A stretch of 64,000 nt of DNA from Lysobacteraceae bacterium. GTDB lineage: Bacteria; Pseudomonadota; Gammaproteobacteria; Xanthomonadales; Rhodanobacteraceae. A program made the translations under genes and the position numbers. How positions within the stretch are numbered: the stretch's first letter is position 1; each line of letters starts with the position of its first letter. Below the pieces are notes generated by a model. That model saw nothing but the letters and a program-made list of their open reading frames with translations, did not search any database and was not told where the DNA came from. The stretch is taken from NCBI GenBank assembly GCA_004143945.1, contig SEHB01000002.1, positions 434,001 to 498,000 on the forward strand. The letters are read 5' to 3'. Shown here in pieces: positions 51,052-58,454 of this stretch.

Positions 51052-52809
51052 CTACCGGTCCTGCGCGAGGCCCGCAACCGGACGCCGAGTACCTCGTTGC
51101 GCCGCGCCGATCGGGCTCCAGATGCCCTCGAAGCCATCGGCAAAGATGCGATCGCCGAGTTCGTAGGCACCGCGGTCGAAATCGCCCTCGCCATGGTCCG
51201 GTCCGAGGTCGGTCGGGCGCTCGCGCCCGAGCAGGTCTGCAACGGGCCCGGCGAACGGGTCGGCACAGGCATCGACGTTCGGCGATGCGGCGTGCAGGCG
51301 GTAGTCGCCCGCGGCGGCGTCGACGAACCCTGGATCGTGCACGAGCGCGTCGATGCTCGCCTGCTCGTGGGCGTTGAGGCACGCACCACTGACCACGTCG
51401 ACTGGCGTCGGGACGACCACGGTGGTGTCCGGTTGCCAGATGATGCTGTTGCGGAAGTGGAGGTTGTTCGCGCCGCCTTCCGAAAACAGCTCGAACAGGC
51501 TGGCGCCGGTCGTGTTGCCCGCGACCGTCGAGGAGTTCAGCACGAAGCTCGAGTCGTCGAGCATGCGCACCAGCGCGCCGCTGCCGGCATCGTTGCCTCG
51601 CAGCAGGCTGTTCTCGATGCGCACGGTCCCGTCGTAGAGCAGCAGCACGCTGCCGTTGGCCGAGTAGTTGTCATCGAGCAGGACCTGGCGCAGGGCCAGC
51701 GAACCCTGCGAGACGTAGAACGCGCCGCCGGTGTAGGTCTCCGCGCGGTTGCCGCTCACGACATTGCACGCGGCCGCGAGCCCGCAGCTGGTGGCGACCA
51801 CGCCGCCGCCCGCGACCACCGGCAGCAGCCGTTGCATCGTGAATTGCGCGCCATCCTGCAACGAGGCGGCGCCACCGCGATCGGTCGCGACGTTGTCGGA
51901 CAGCACCAGGCCTCGTGCCTGCAGGGCGGTTCCCGGGTTGCGCAGCAGCAGACCGCCGCCCTCGTTCGCATGGTTCGCGTGGATCGCGTAAGGCGCGACC
52001 GGCGCATGGAATTCGAGCGTGGATGCGCCGACCGCCGCGATGCCGCCACCATTGATCGCGGCGGTGTTCGACGCGATCCACAGCGAGAGGCTGCCGATGC
52101 CGTCGAACGCGTAGACGTTGGGCGAGGTGTCGAGCGCGCAGCCGTCGAGGTACAGCCCACCGCCTTCGGAAGCGGCCTGGTTGCCGATGATCGCGCTGCC
52201 GCCGAGGCGCACGTGCGCATTCGCGCAGGCGATGCCGCCGCCGTAATCCGCGAGGTTGCCGTCCGCGCCGGTCGCGTTTCCGACCATGCTCTCGACGACG
52301 CGCAGCACCGTGTCTTCCTGCGAAACGCCGACGACGCGGATGCCGCCGCCGACCTGCGCCTCGTTCGCGTCGACCGTGCTGCGTTCCACGCGCAGCTCGA
52401 CGTGGCCCGACAGTTCGATTCCGCTGCGTCGCCCGCCGCGCACGTGGAGCCGCCGCAGCACCACTTCGCGCGCGGTGGCGGGACTGCCGATCGCGAGTAC
52501 GGGCAGCACCAGCAGCGGGTCGCCGACGAGTTCGGTCACGCCATCGGCAGCGTCGTCGCTGCAATCGCCCCATCCCCCCGAGATCAGCAGGGACTTGTCG
52601 CCGACCACGACGTTGACGTTGTCGTAGGCCTGGTTGGTCGCGAGGCGGATCTCGGCGCCATCGGGCACCGCGCCGATCGCGGTCTGCAGCGAGTTGAAAT
52701 TGCACGGCGCCGCTGCACCGACCCAGAACACCGGCGCGCCCGCGCGGGCATCGCCCATCGTGCCCATGCCGGACAGGGCAATCAGGGTCATCGCGAGGCG
52801 GGTGCGCAT
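51052..52809 (-). CDS. secreted right-handed beta-helix protein
   Basis: The 585-aa product has a signal peptide (MRTRLAMTLIALSGMGTMGDARA). It carries many parallel beta-helix-like repeats with conserved GGGI/GGGL turns (GGGIRVVG, GGGIACANA, GGGLYLDG, GGGIAAVG, GGGLLLRN), as in polymorphic outer membrane protein or choice-of-anchor-Q proteins. The end is GDRIFADGFEGIWSP plus about 20 residues. ATG 52809 opens the signal peptide; the upstream open frame passes through repeat DNA. It is probably cell-surface or outer-membrane linked. Function unknown. Confidence 0.8.
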   Translation of the reverse strand: MRTRLAMTLIALSGMGTMGDARAGAPVFWVGAAAPCNFNSLQTAIGAVPDGAEIRLATNQAYDNVNVVVGDKSLLISGGWGDCSDDAADGVTELVGDPLLVLPVLAIGSPATAREVVLRRLHVRGGRRSGIELSGHVELRVERSTVDANEAQVGGGIRVVGVSQEDTVLRVVESMVGNATGADGNLADYGGGIACANAHVRLGGSAIIGNQAASEGGGLYLDGCALDTSPNVYAFDGIGSLSLWIASNTAAINGGGIAAVGASTLEFHAPVAPYAIHANHANEGGGLLLRNPGTALQARGLVLSDNVATDRGGAASLQDGAQFTMQRLLPVVAGGGVVATSCGLAAACNVVSGNRAETYTGGAFYVSQGSLALRQVLLDDNYSANGSVLLLYDGTVRIENSLLRGNDAGSGALVRMLDDSSFVLNSSTVAGNTTGASLFELFSEGGANNLHFRNSIIWQPDTTVVVPTPVDVVSGACLNAHEQASIDALVHDPGFVDAAAGDYRLHAASPNVDACADPFAGPVADLLGRERPTDLGPDHGEGDFDRGAYELGDRIFADGFEGIWSPIGAAQRGTRRPVAGLAQDR

Positions 52810-52929
52810 GAGAGTGGGGGATGTCGGCGGCCCGGATCGGCTCGATCCGGTGCTACGCAATTGCGCGCCGCGAACGACACGCGTGCCGAGTCGTTTCATG
52901 CGGGAGTGGCTTGAGCGTCGAGGGAGGCG

Positions 52930-53007
52930 AAAAAGCTCGCGACTGAAGCCCCTTCCGCAAGGGCCGTGCAATGCGGCGCCGGCCGACGTGCGGCGCGACC
53001 CGCCTAC
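52930..53007. repeat. family 2 GTAGGC repeat, with a degenerate unit beside it
   Basis: On the minus strand a unit starting GTAGGC at 53007 runs to about 52974 and shares the 12-bp core GTCGGCCGGCGC with the 61.07-61.10 kb unit. Next to it, GCTCGCGACTGAAGCCCC (52935-52952) resembles another common xanthomonad palindromic element. The first unit begins inside the last codons of the 101-aa gene and provides its TAG stop. Confidence 0.65.
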
Positions 53008-53309
53008 GCGGTTGGCGTCATTGCCTGCTTGAGTTTCCAGGCCAGCAAGGTGCCGACGGCAGCCGCGAAAAGGGTGCCCGCGAAGCGCGCGACCAGACCC
53101 CGATGGACCGCAGCGTAGGCGTCGGGTGGCAGCGGGAATCCTGAAAGGACGGCGCTCGCGACGAAGTCCTGGCAGAACGCGTAGGTGATCGTGATGAGCA
53201 CGGCATACAAAAGGCCATGTCGGCAGTCGCGAAACCAGGCGAGGTAGGCGGCGAGGCCGAATCCGAGCGGGAGGGCGGAGACGAGGATCAGGAGATGTCC
53301 GTCTGGCAT
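53004..53309 (-). CDS. small membrane protein, unknown function
   Basis: The 101-aa product has three predicted membrane segments (about residues 4-22, 33-55 and 76-94). ATG 53309 has an AGGTGA-type ribosome site. It lies 17 bp downstream of mtfA and is probably cotranscribed with it. Its stop codon TAG lies within a family 2 repeat, so the last residues (MTPTA) may be repeat-derived. Family not recognised. Confidence 0.65.
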   Translation of the reverse strand: MPDGHLLILVSALPLGFGLAAYLAWFRDCRHGLLYAVLITITYAFCQDFVASAVLSGFPLPPDAYAAVHRGLVARFAGTLFAAAVGTLLAWKLKQAMTPTA

Positions 53310-53326
53310 GGCGTCACCTGCTGCGA

Positions 53327-54076
53327 TCAGCTCGCTGCATAGTACCGCGCGAGCACGTCGGCCACCGCGGGCGCGGCGCGGCGCAGCGTGTCGGGATCGG
53401 AGAAATGCAGCTCGCTCGTGACCGCGAAGTATTCGTCGACGCTTTCGGCCGCGTACGGATCGATCAGGGTCTCGCGCCCGTGCTCGACCGCGCGCACGAG
53501 GCCGTCGTAGGCGGGTTGCATCGCGCCGATCCACTCGCGACGCGAGAGGTCGGCCGGCAAGCGCGGCATGCCGTTCATCGCGCCGTCCTGCATGTCGAGC
53601 TTGTGCGCGATCTCGTGCACGACCACGTTGAAGCCGTCGAACGGGTGCGCGAGGTCGGTCGCGACGTCGGCCCAGGAAAGGATCACCGGGCCGCGATCCC
53701 AGGCTTCGCCGATCAGTTCGTCCTCGCCTTCGGTGACGACGCCGCTGTGCTCGTCGTGGTGCTCGCGCTTCACGCGGAATTCGCCCGGGTAGACGATCAC
53801 CTCGCGCCACCCGGACAGCGCGTCGAACCCCTGGCCGAGCACCGGCAGGCACGCGAGCGCGGCGATCGCAAGGCATTGCGCGTCGTCGAGCACGTGGCCG
53901 CCGGCGGCGCTGAAGGTCTTCTTCGCGAGGAAGCGCGCCGCGAGCGCGCGCAGGCGTTCGCGTTGCGGCGGCGTCAGCGCGTCGAACGCATGCGTGCGCG
54001 CGAGCAATGCGGCCCAGTCGGCTTCGGGGACGTCGTCGGGCGACGCACGCAGGCGCTGCAGCCAGCCGCGGATCAT
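53327..54076 (-). CDS. mtfA: MtfA family zinc peptidase
   Basis: The 249-aa product has the MtfA zinc motif HEIAH at 154-158 and the family blocks FLAKKTFSAAGG, VIVYPGEFRV and ESVDEYFAVTSELHF. In E. coli MtfA titrates the glucose repressor Mlc and has aminopeptidase activity; whether an Mlc-like partner exists here is not known. It is the middle gene of a probable operon: small secreted protein, mtfA, small membrane protein. Confidence 0.93.
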   Translation of the reverse strand: MIRGWLQRLRASPDDVPEADWAALLARTHAFDALTPPQRERLRALAARFLAKKTFSAAGGHVLDDAQCLAIAALACLPVLGQGFDALSGWREVIVYPGEFRVKREHHDEHSGVVTEGEDELIGEAWDRGPVILSWADVATDLAHPFDGFNVVVHEIAHKLDMQDGAMNGMPRLPADLSRREWIGAMQPAYDGLVRAVEHGRETLIDPYAAESVDEYFAVTSELHFSDPDTLRRAAPAVADVLARYYAAS

Positions 54077-54106
54077 CGGCTCACGGCGTGCCGCAGCCGC
54101 GGCGGC

Positions 54107-54475
54107 TCACTTGATCGCGCCTGGCACCAGCGTCTGCCAGCGGTAGGACGGGCGCTTCGGCGTTGCGGCCGCGGGCGCGGTGGGATCGCCGCTCGGCAGC
54201 GCGGCCGGGGGCAGCGAATCGGGGCTGTCGACCTCGTCGTCGCGGTCGCTCGTCGCGGCCGGGCGCGCGCGGTCGCCGCCGTCGGCGCCGCGCATCGCGC
54301 GCGCTCCGACCGATCCGCCGCCGACGTCGGTCATTTCGACGAGCGACTTCACGCGCGGCTCGCTCGCGCCGAGCGCAAGCAGTCCGACGCCGCGCAACGG
54401 CGCGCTCTGCGCGAACACGGCGCTGCTCGAGAACGCCGCGCAGCAGGCGATGGACAACAACAGGTTCGTCTTCAT
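54107..54475 (-). CDS. small secreted Pro/Ala-rich protein
   Basis: The 122-aa product has a signal peptide (MKTNLLLSIACCAAFSSSAV, cut after FAQ) and a low-complexity mature part rich in Asp, Pro and Ala, ending in RWQTLVPGAIK. The short SAPLRGVGLLALGASEPRVK block is the only ordered-looking piece. It lies 30 bp upstream of mtfA on the same strand. The family is not recognised and the function is unknown. Confidence 0.6.
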   Translation of the reverse strand: MKTNLLLSIACCAAFSSSAVFAQSAPLRGVGLLALGASEPRVKSLVEMTDVGGGSVGARAMRGADGGDRARPAATSDRDDEVDSPDSLPPAALPSGDPTAPAAATPKRPSYRWQTLVPGAIK

Positions 54476-54722
54476 CGAAGGTTCCCGGCGACGGCCGAGA
54501 GGGCCGACATGCTCGCATGATCGAGCGGCCGACTCCAGTCGGCCCGAGCGTTCCAAGCAGGCATCGTGCCATTCGCTGAACGGCCGCCCGGACGCGGTGC
54601 CTCCTCGTGAAGGACGCACGCGAAGGTGTCCGGCGGACAGTCGCGGACACCTGCGGACGGTCGCACGATGCCGCGCGGCGCGCGCCGCGGCGTGGGCCAC
54701 GGTCGCCGCTGCTCAGGCGGGC

Positions 54723-54728
54723 TACACT
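54723..54728 (+). promoter_or_regulatory. candidate -10 box of birA-coaX
   Basis: TACACT lies 32 bp upstream of the proposed birA start. No good -35 is seen. Confidence 0.35.
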
Positions 54729-54760
54729 CGCCAGGGGACGCGAGGGGGCGCAAGTCGAAG

Positions 54761-55795
54761 GTGTCGAAGCCGGGAACCGAGGGACACGATCGAGCCGGAT
54801 GCGCGAGCGCGCCAGACCAGGCGCCCGCGGTGCTCGCGGCGCTCGCCGCAGGTGCCGCCATGTCGGGCCAGCGGCTCGCGCGCGAACTCGGCCTCACGCG
54901 CGCGGCGGTCTGGAAACAGGTCGCACGGCTGCGTGGCCTCGGACTCGCGGTCGAGGCGCAGGCCGGCGCGGGCTACCGCCTCGCCGCGCCGTTCGAACGC
55001 CTCGACGCCGCGGCGATCCACGCCGCGCTCGCGCCGGCTGCGCGCGCGCGGATCCCGCTGCCGCGCGTGCTGTGGGAGACCGATTCGACCAGCAGTGAAC
55101 GGCTGCGCGCAGCCGGCGCGGGCGCGCCCGATCTCTCCGCGTGTTTCGCCGAACTGCAGCGGTCCGGACGCGGTCGGCGCGGCCGCGCCTGGCACACGCC
55201 GCTCGGTGGCGGGCTCGCGCTGTCGCTGCTGAAGCGTTTCGAGCGCGGCATGGCCTCGCTCGCCGGGCTCAGCCTCGTCGCCGGCGTCGCGACCTGCGAA
55301 GCGCTCGCGGACGTTGGCGTCGTCGGCGTCGGCCTCAAGTGGCCGAACGACATCGTCGCCGCCGACGCCAAGCTCGGCGGCATCCTCGTCGAACTCGGCG
55401 GCGACGCACTCGGTCCCTGCCATGCGGTGATCGGCATCGGCCTCAACCTGCGCGTGCCCGACGAGGTGTTCGCAGGCATCGACCAACCCTGTACCGACGT
55501 CGCGCGCGTCGCGGGCGTGGCGCCTTCGCGCAATGCGCTCGCGGCGGCCGTGCTCGCGCGGCTTGCCGCCGCGCTCGCGCGCTTCGATCGCGACGGCTTC
55601 GCGCCATTCGTGCCCGCGTTCGAGGCGCTCGACGTGCTCGCGCAGCGCGCCGTGCGCGTCACGCGCGCAGGCGCATCCGATGCGCGCGACGGGATCGCGC
55701 TCGGCGTCGACGCGCGTGGCGCGCTGCGCGTGCGCTTCGACGACGGCGAGCGCAGCATCGACAGCGGCGAAGTCAGCGTGAGGGCGCGCGCATGA
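54761..55795 (+). CDS. birA: BirA: biotin-protein ligase and biotin operon repressor
   Basis: The 344-aa product has an N-terminal winged helix (GAAMSGQRLARELGLTRAAV, WKQVARLRGLGLAVEAQAGA) and then the biotinyl-AMP ligase core: TDSTSSE, GRGRRGRAWHTPLGGGLALS, LKWPNDIV and GIGLNLR. It biotinylates the carboxyl-carrier protein and can repress biotin genes. GTG 54761 is the proposed start; the true start could be slightly later (GTG near 54829). It overlaps coaX by 4 bp, a common birA-coaX pairing. Confidence 0.93.
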   Translation: MSKPGTEGHDRAGCASAPDQAPAVLAALAAGAAMSGQRLARELGLTRAAVWKQVARLRGLGLAVEAQAGAGYRLAAPFERLDAAAIHAALAPAARARIPLPRVLWETDSTSSERLRAAGAGAPDLSACFAELQRSGRGRRGRAWHTPLGGGLALSLLKRFERGMASLAGLSLVAGVATCEALADVGVVGVGLKWPNDIVAADAKLGGILVELGGDALGPCHAVIGIGLNLRVPDEVFAGIDQPCTDVARVAGVAPSRNALAAAVLARLAAALARFDRDGFAPFVPAFEALDVLAQRAVRVTRAGASDARDGIALGVDARGALRVRFDDGERSIDSGEVSVRARA

Positions 55796-56538
55796 TGCTG
55801 CTCGTCGACCTCGGCAACACGCGTCTCAAGTGGGCCACGCTCGCGCGCAGCGGACTGCGTCCGGGTGGCGTGTTCGCGCATGCCGAACACGACGTCGACG
55901 CGCGCCTGCGCAGCGAATGGCACACGCTCGCGCGGCCCTCGCGCGTGCTCGTCGCGAGCGTGCTCGACGAGGAACGCGAAGCGCGGCTCGCGGCGTTCGC
56001 ACGCGAGCGCTTCGACCTCGCGCCGGAGTTCGTGCGCAGCCCGGCCGCTGCGCTCGGCATCCGCACGGCCTACGCCGAGCCCGCGCGCTTGGGCGTGGAC
56101 CGCTTCCTCGCACTCGCCGCGCTGCACGCGCGCGCGCCGCAGCTGCAGGTGCTCGCGAGCGTCGGCACCGCGATGACGCTGGACCTGCTCGACGCCCAGG
56201 GTCGCCACCACGGTGGCCTGATCCTGCCCGCGCCGCAGCTGATGCGTGCGTCGCTGCGCGCGCGCACCGCACGCGTCGACGTGGTCGAGGGGCACTGGCG
56301 CGAGTTGCCCGACAACACCGCCGATGCGGTCGCCAGCGGGGCGTTGTACGCGGCCACCGGCGCTGTCGCGCGCTTCCTCGAGGTCGCGACGCGCCGGTTC
56401 GGCGCACGCCCCGCGCTGTTCCTGACCGGCGGCGGCGCCGACGAGCTCGAGCCGTTGCTCGCCGATGCGCGCCGCGTGCACGACCTCGTGCTCGAAGGCC
56501 TCGCGGCGTGGGCGGCGCAGCCCGACGCGCGCGGCTAG
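55792..56538 (+). CDS. coaX: type III pantothenate kinase
   Basis: The 248-aa product carries the phosphate-1 motif LLVDLGNTRLKWA, the Asp-containing LGVDRFLALAA block and SVGTAMTLDLLD and GLILPAPQLM, all typical of CoaX. It phosphorylates pantothenate in coenzyme A synthesis and, unlike type I kinases, is not feedback inhibited. Two ATGs (55792 and 55795) are adjacent. Its TAG stop forms part of the TAGAAT -10 box of the next gene. Confidence 0.95.
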   Translation: MMLLVDLGNTRLKWATLARSGLRPGGVFAHAEHDVDARLRSEWHTLARPSRVLVASVLDEEREARLAAFARERFDLAPEFVRSPAAALGIRTAYAEPARLGVDRFLALAALHARAPQLQVLASVGTAMTLDLLDAQGRHHGGLILPAPQLMRASLRARTARVDVVEGHWRELPDNTADAVASGALYAATGAVARFLEVATRRFGARPALFLTGGGADELEPLLADARRVHDLVLEGLAAWAAQPDARG

Positions 56539-56541
56539 AAT
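56536..56541 (+). promoter_or_regulatory. candidate -10 box before the SPOR-like gene
   Basis: TAGAAT overlaps the coaX stop and lies 28 bp before the next ATG. Confidence 0.4.
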
Positions 56542-56569
56542 CCTCCGCCACGCTGCCGGCCTCGTCCCC

Positions 56570-57238
56570 ATGTTCGTCCGCGCCCTGTTCATCCTGCTGC
56601 TCGCGCTCAACATCGGCGGTGCCTGCTGGCTCGTGTTCGCGCCGCGCGCGCAGCCGGCGGCGGCGACGCCCGCGACCGATCCCGGCGTCGCGCCGCTCGT
56701 GCTGCTGTCCGAGCGCGACGGCAGCCGCCCCGACCCGACCGAACTCGCGGCCGCGCCCGAAAGCGCGGCGGACCTCGCGCGCGACCAGTGCCGCCGACTC
56801 GGGCCGTTCCCGACGCAGGCCGACACGCGCAGCGCGATGGCCGTGCTGACGCCGCTGACCAAGCGCATCCGCACGCGCGAGACGCGCGCGACGCAGACGC
56901 GCGGTTACTGGGTCTATCTGCCCGCGATGGCCTCGCGCGAGGAAGCGCTCGGCGTCGCGCGCGAGCTCTCGGGCAAGGGCGTGCGCGACTACTACGTCGT
57001 CACCGCGGGCGAACAGCAGAACACGGTGTCGCTCGGCCTGTTCCGCGACCAGGGCAACGCCGAACGCCGTCGCGCCGAGATCCAGGCGCTCGGCCTCGCG
57101 CCGCAGGTCGCCACGCGCACCGAGGAACTGCCGCAGTACTGGCTCGACTTCGCGCTCGCGGGCGAGGAACCCGCCGACCTCGTCGCGCGCGCGGGCGCGC
57201 CGCGCGAAGCCCGGGTCGAGACGATCGCCTGCTTCTGA
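56570..57238 (+). CDS. membrane-anchored SPOR-like domain protein
   Basis: The 222-aa product has one N-terminal membrane helix (VRALFILLLALNIGGACWLV). A Pro/Ala linker leads to a C-terminal SPOR-like unit (about 120-190: GYWVYLPAMASREEALGVAR, VSLGLFRDQGNAERRRAEIQ). SPOR domains bind denuded peptidoglycan at the septum. Gene order birA-coaX-SPOR is common in this group. ATG 56570 follows a TAGAAT -10. Confidence 0.85.
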   Translation: MFVRALFILLLALNIGGACWLVFAPRAQPAAATPATDPGVAPLVLLSERDGSRPDPTELAAAPESAADLARDQCRRLGPFPTQADTRSAMAVLTPLTKRIRTRETRATQTRGYWVYLPAMASREEALGVARELSGKGVRDYYVVTAGEQQNTVSLGLFRDQGNAERRRAEIQALGLAPQVATRTEELPQYWLDFALAGEEPADLVARAGAPREARVETIACF

Positions 57239-57269
57239 GCGGCCCCGGGCCTGCGCGCGCCGCGCTTGC

Positions 57270-57275
57270 TAGAAT
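57270..57275 (+). promoter_or_regulatory. extended -10 box of tRNA-Thr
   Basis: TGCTAGAAT ends 10 bp before the tRNA 5' end, matching the extended -10 elements of mnmG and tex in this window. A start near 57282 would give a very short leader. Confidence 0.55.
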
Positions 57276-57285
57276 GCGCGCCCGT

Positions 57286-57358
57286 GCCGGCATAGCTCAG
57301 TTGGTAGAGCAACCGCCTTGTAAGCGGTAGGTCCCCAGTTCGAATCCGGGTGTCGGCA
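57286..57358 (+). tRNA. tRNA-Thr (anticodon TGT)
   Basis: The 73-nt sequence folds as a tRNA: acceptor stem GCCGGCA with TGTCGGC (one G-U), D arm GCTC/GAGC, anticodon arm ACCGC-CTTGTAA-GCGGT and T loop TTCGAAT. The anticodon TGT reads ACA threonine codons. CCA is not encoded. One position of the T stem (CCCAG/CCGGG) is an A-C mismatch. Confidence 0.93.
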
Positions 57359-57372
57359 GGTCCCTCTGGGGC

Positions 57373-57465
57373 GGGGAATGGGGAATGGGGAATGGCAAAA
57401 GCGAGGGCCACGAGCGCCCTGCTCTGACCATTCCCTATTCCCCGTTCGCGGCCTTTCCATTCCCC
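57373..57465. repeat. GGGGAATGG tandem and inverted repeats after tRNA-Thr
   Basis: GGGGAATGGGGAATGGGGAA from 57373 contains three tandem GGGGAAT-type units. Inverted copies CCATTCCCTATTCCCC (57428 onward) and CCATTCCCC (57457 onward) follow after about 30 bp. They could fold into a hairpin and may end tRNA transcription. Confidence 0.7.
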
Positions 57466-57518
57466 GCCGTTCAGCCACGCGCACCTAGCATCGACTGTCC
57501 CTGCATGGAGCGATGGCG

Positions 57519-58448
57519 ATGGCGCGACCGATCTGGACCGGAACCCTCTCGTTCGGCCTGCTCAACGTGCCGATCCAGCTGATGTCGGGCGAGCGCCGCA
57601 CCGACCTCAGCTTCCGCATGCTCGACAGCCGCAACAACAAGCCGGTGCGCTACGAGCGCGTCAACAGCGACACCGGCGAAGAAGTCCCGTGGAAGGACAT
57701 CGTCAAGGCGTACGAGTACGACAAGGGCAGCTACGTCGTGCTCGACGAGGCCGACATCAAGGCGGCCGCGCCGGAAAGCCACGAGGCGGTCGAGATCGAG
57801 GCCTTCGTCGACGCGGGCTCGATCACGCCGTCCTACTACGAGAAGCCCTACATCCTCGTGCCCGGCAAGAAGGCCGAGAAGGGCTACGTGCTGCTGCGCG
57901 AGACGCTGGTTCGCACCGGCAAGGTCGGCATCGCGCGCGTCGTGATCCGCACGCGCGAGTACCTCGCCGCGGTGATGCCGCAGGGTGACGCGCTGGTGAT
58001 GATCCTCCTGCGCTATCCGCAGGAACTCGTCGACGCGAGCGATTTCAACCTGCCTTCGAAGTCCGCGGCGGACTACCGCGTCAGCGCGAAGGAGCTCGAG
58101 ATGGCGCAGGCGCTGATCGAGTCGATGTCGGGCGAATGGAAGCCCGGCGACTATCGCGACGAGTTCCGCGTGCGCCTGCACAAGGTGATCGAGAAGCGCC
58201 TCAAGCAGAAGGGCGTGGTGTCCGCGCCGGACGAGGACGACTCCGACGTGCCCGAAGACGCCGCGACCAACGTCGTCGACTTCATGGCGCTGCTGCAGCA
58301 GAGCATCAGCTCGAAGAAGCGCACGCCCGCGAAGAAGGATGCCCCCGCGAAGGCCGCGAAGAAGACGGTGCGCAAGGTCGTCAAGGCGAAAGCGCCCGCG
58401 AAGAAGGCGGCGAAGAAAGCCGCGTCGAAGGCGCGCAAGTCCGCGTAA
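57519..58448 (+). CDS. ku: Ku: NHEJ DNA-end-binding protein
   Basis: The 309-aa product is the bacterial Ku homodimer that binds double-strand DNA ends and recruits LigD. It has the Ku core (ARPIWTGTLSFGLLNVPIQL, VDAGSITPSYYEKPYILVPG). A lysine/alanine-rich C-terminal tail of about 45 residues resembles eukaryotic H1-type tails. ATG 57519 has GGAG 8 bp upstream; an ATG at 57513 is only 2 bp from it. ligD follows after 6 bp in the same operon. Confidence 0.96.
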   Translation: MARPIWTGTLSFGLLNVPIQLMSGERRTDLSFRMLDSRNNKPVRYERVNSDTGEEVPWKDIVKAYEYDKGSYVVLDEADIKAAAPESHEAVEIEAFVDAGSITPSYYEKPYILVPGKKAEKGYVLLRETLVRTGKVGIARVVIRTREYLAAVMPQGDALVMILLRYPQELVDASDFNLPSKSAADYRVSAKELEMAQALIESMSGEWKPGDYRDEFRVRLHKVIEKRLKQKGVVSAPDEDDSDVPEDAATNVVDFMALLQQSISSKKRTPAKKDAPAKAAKKTVRKVVKAKAPAKKAAKKAASKARKSA

Positions 58449-58454
58449 GCCGCG

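Noticed and set aside
49093-52914. A 1273-codon open frame on the plus strand
   Set aside because: It is antisense to the C25 peptidase and the beta-helix gene, which have clear domains; its residues (Arg/Val/Asp-rich, no motif) are typical of high-GC shadow frames.
56992-57411. Minus-strand frame across tRNA-Thr reading TRIRTGDLPLTRRLLYQLSY
   Set aside because: This peptide is the familiar false translation of a tRNA gene.
57373-57465. CRISPR-like array of GGGGAATGG units
   Set aside because: Units are 7-8 bp, contiguous and without spacers; no cas genes are near.
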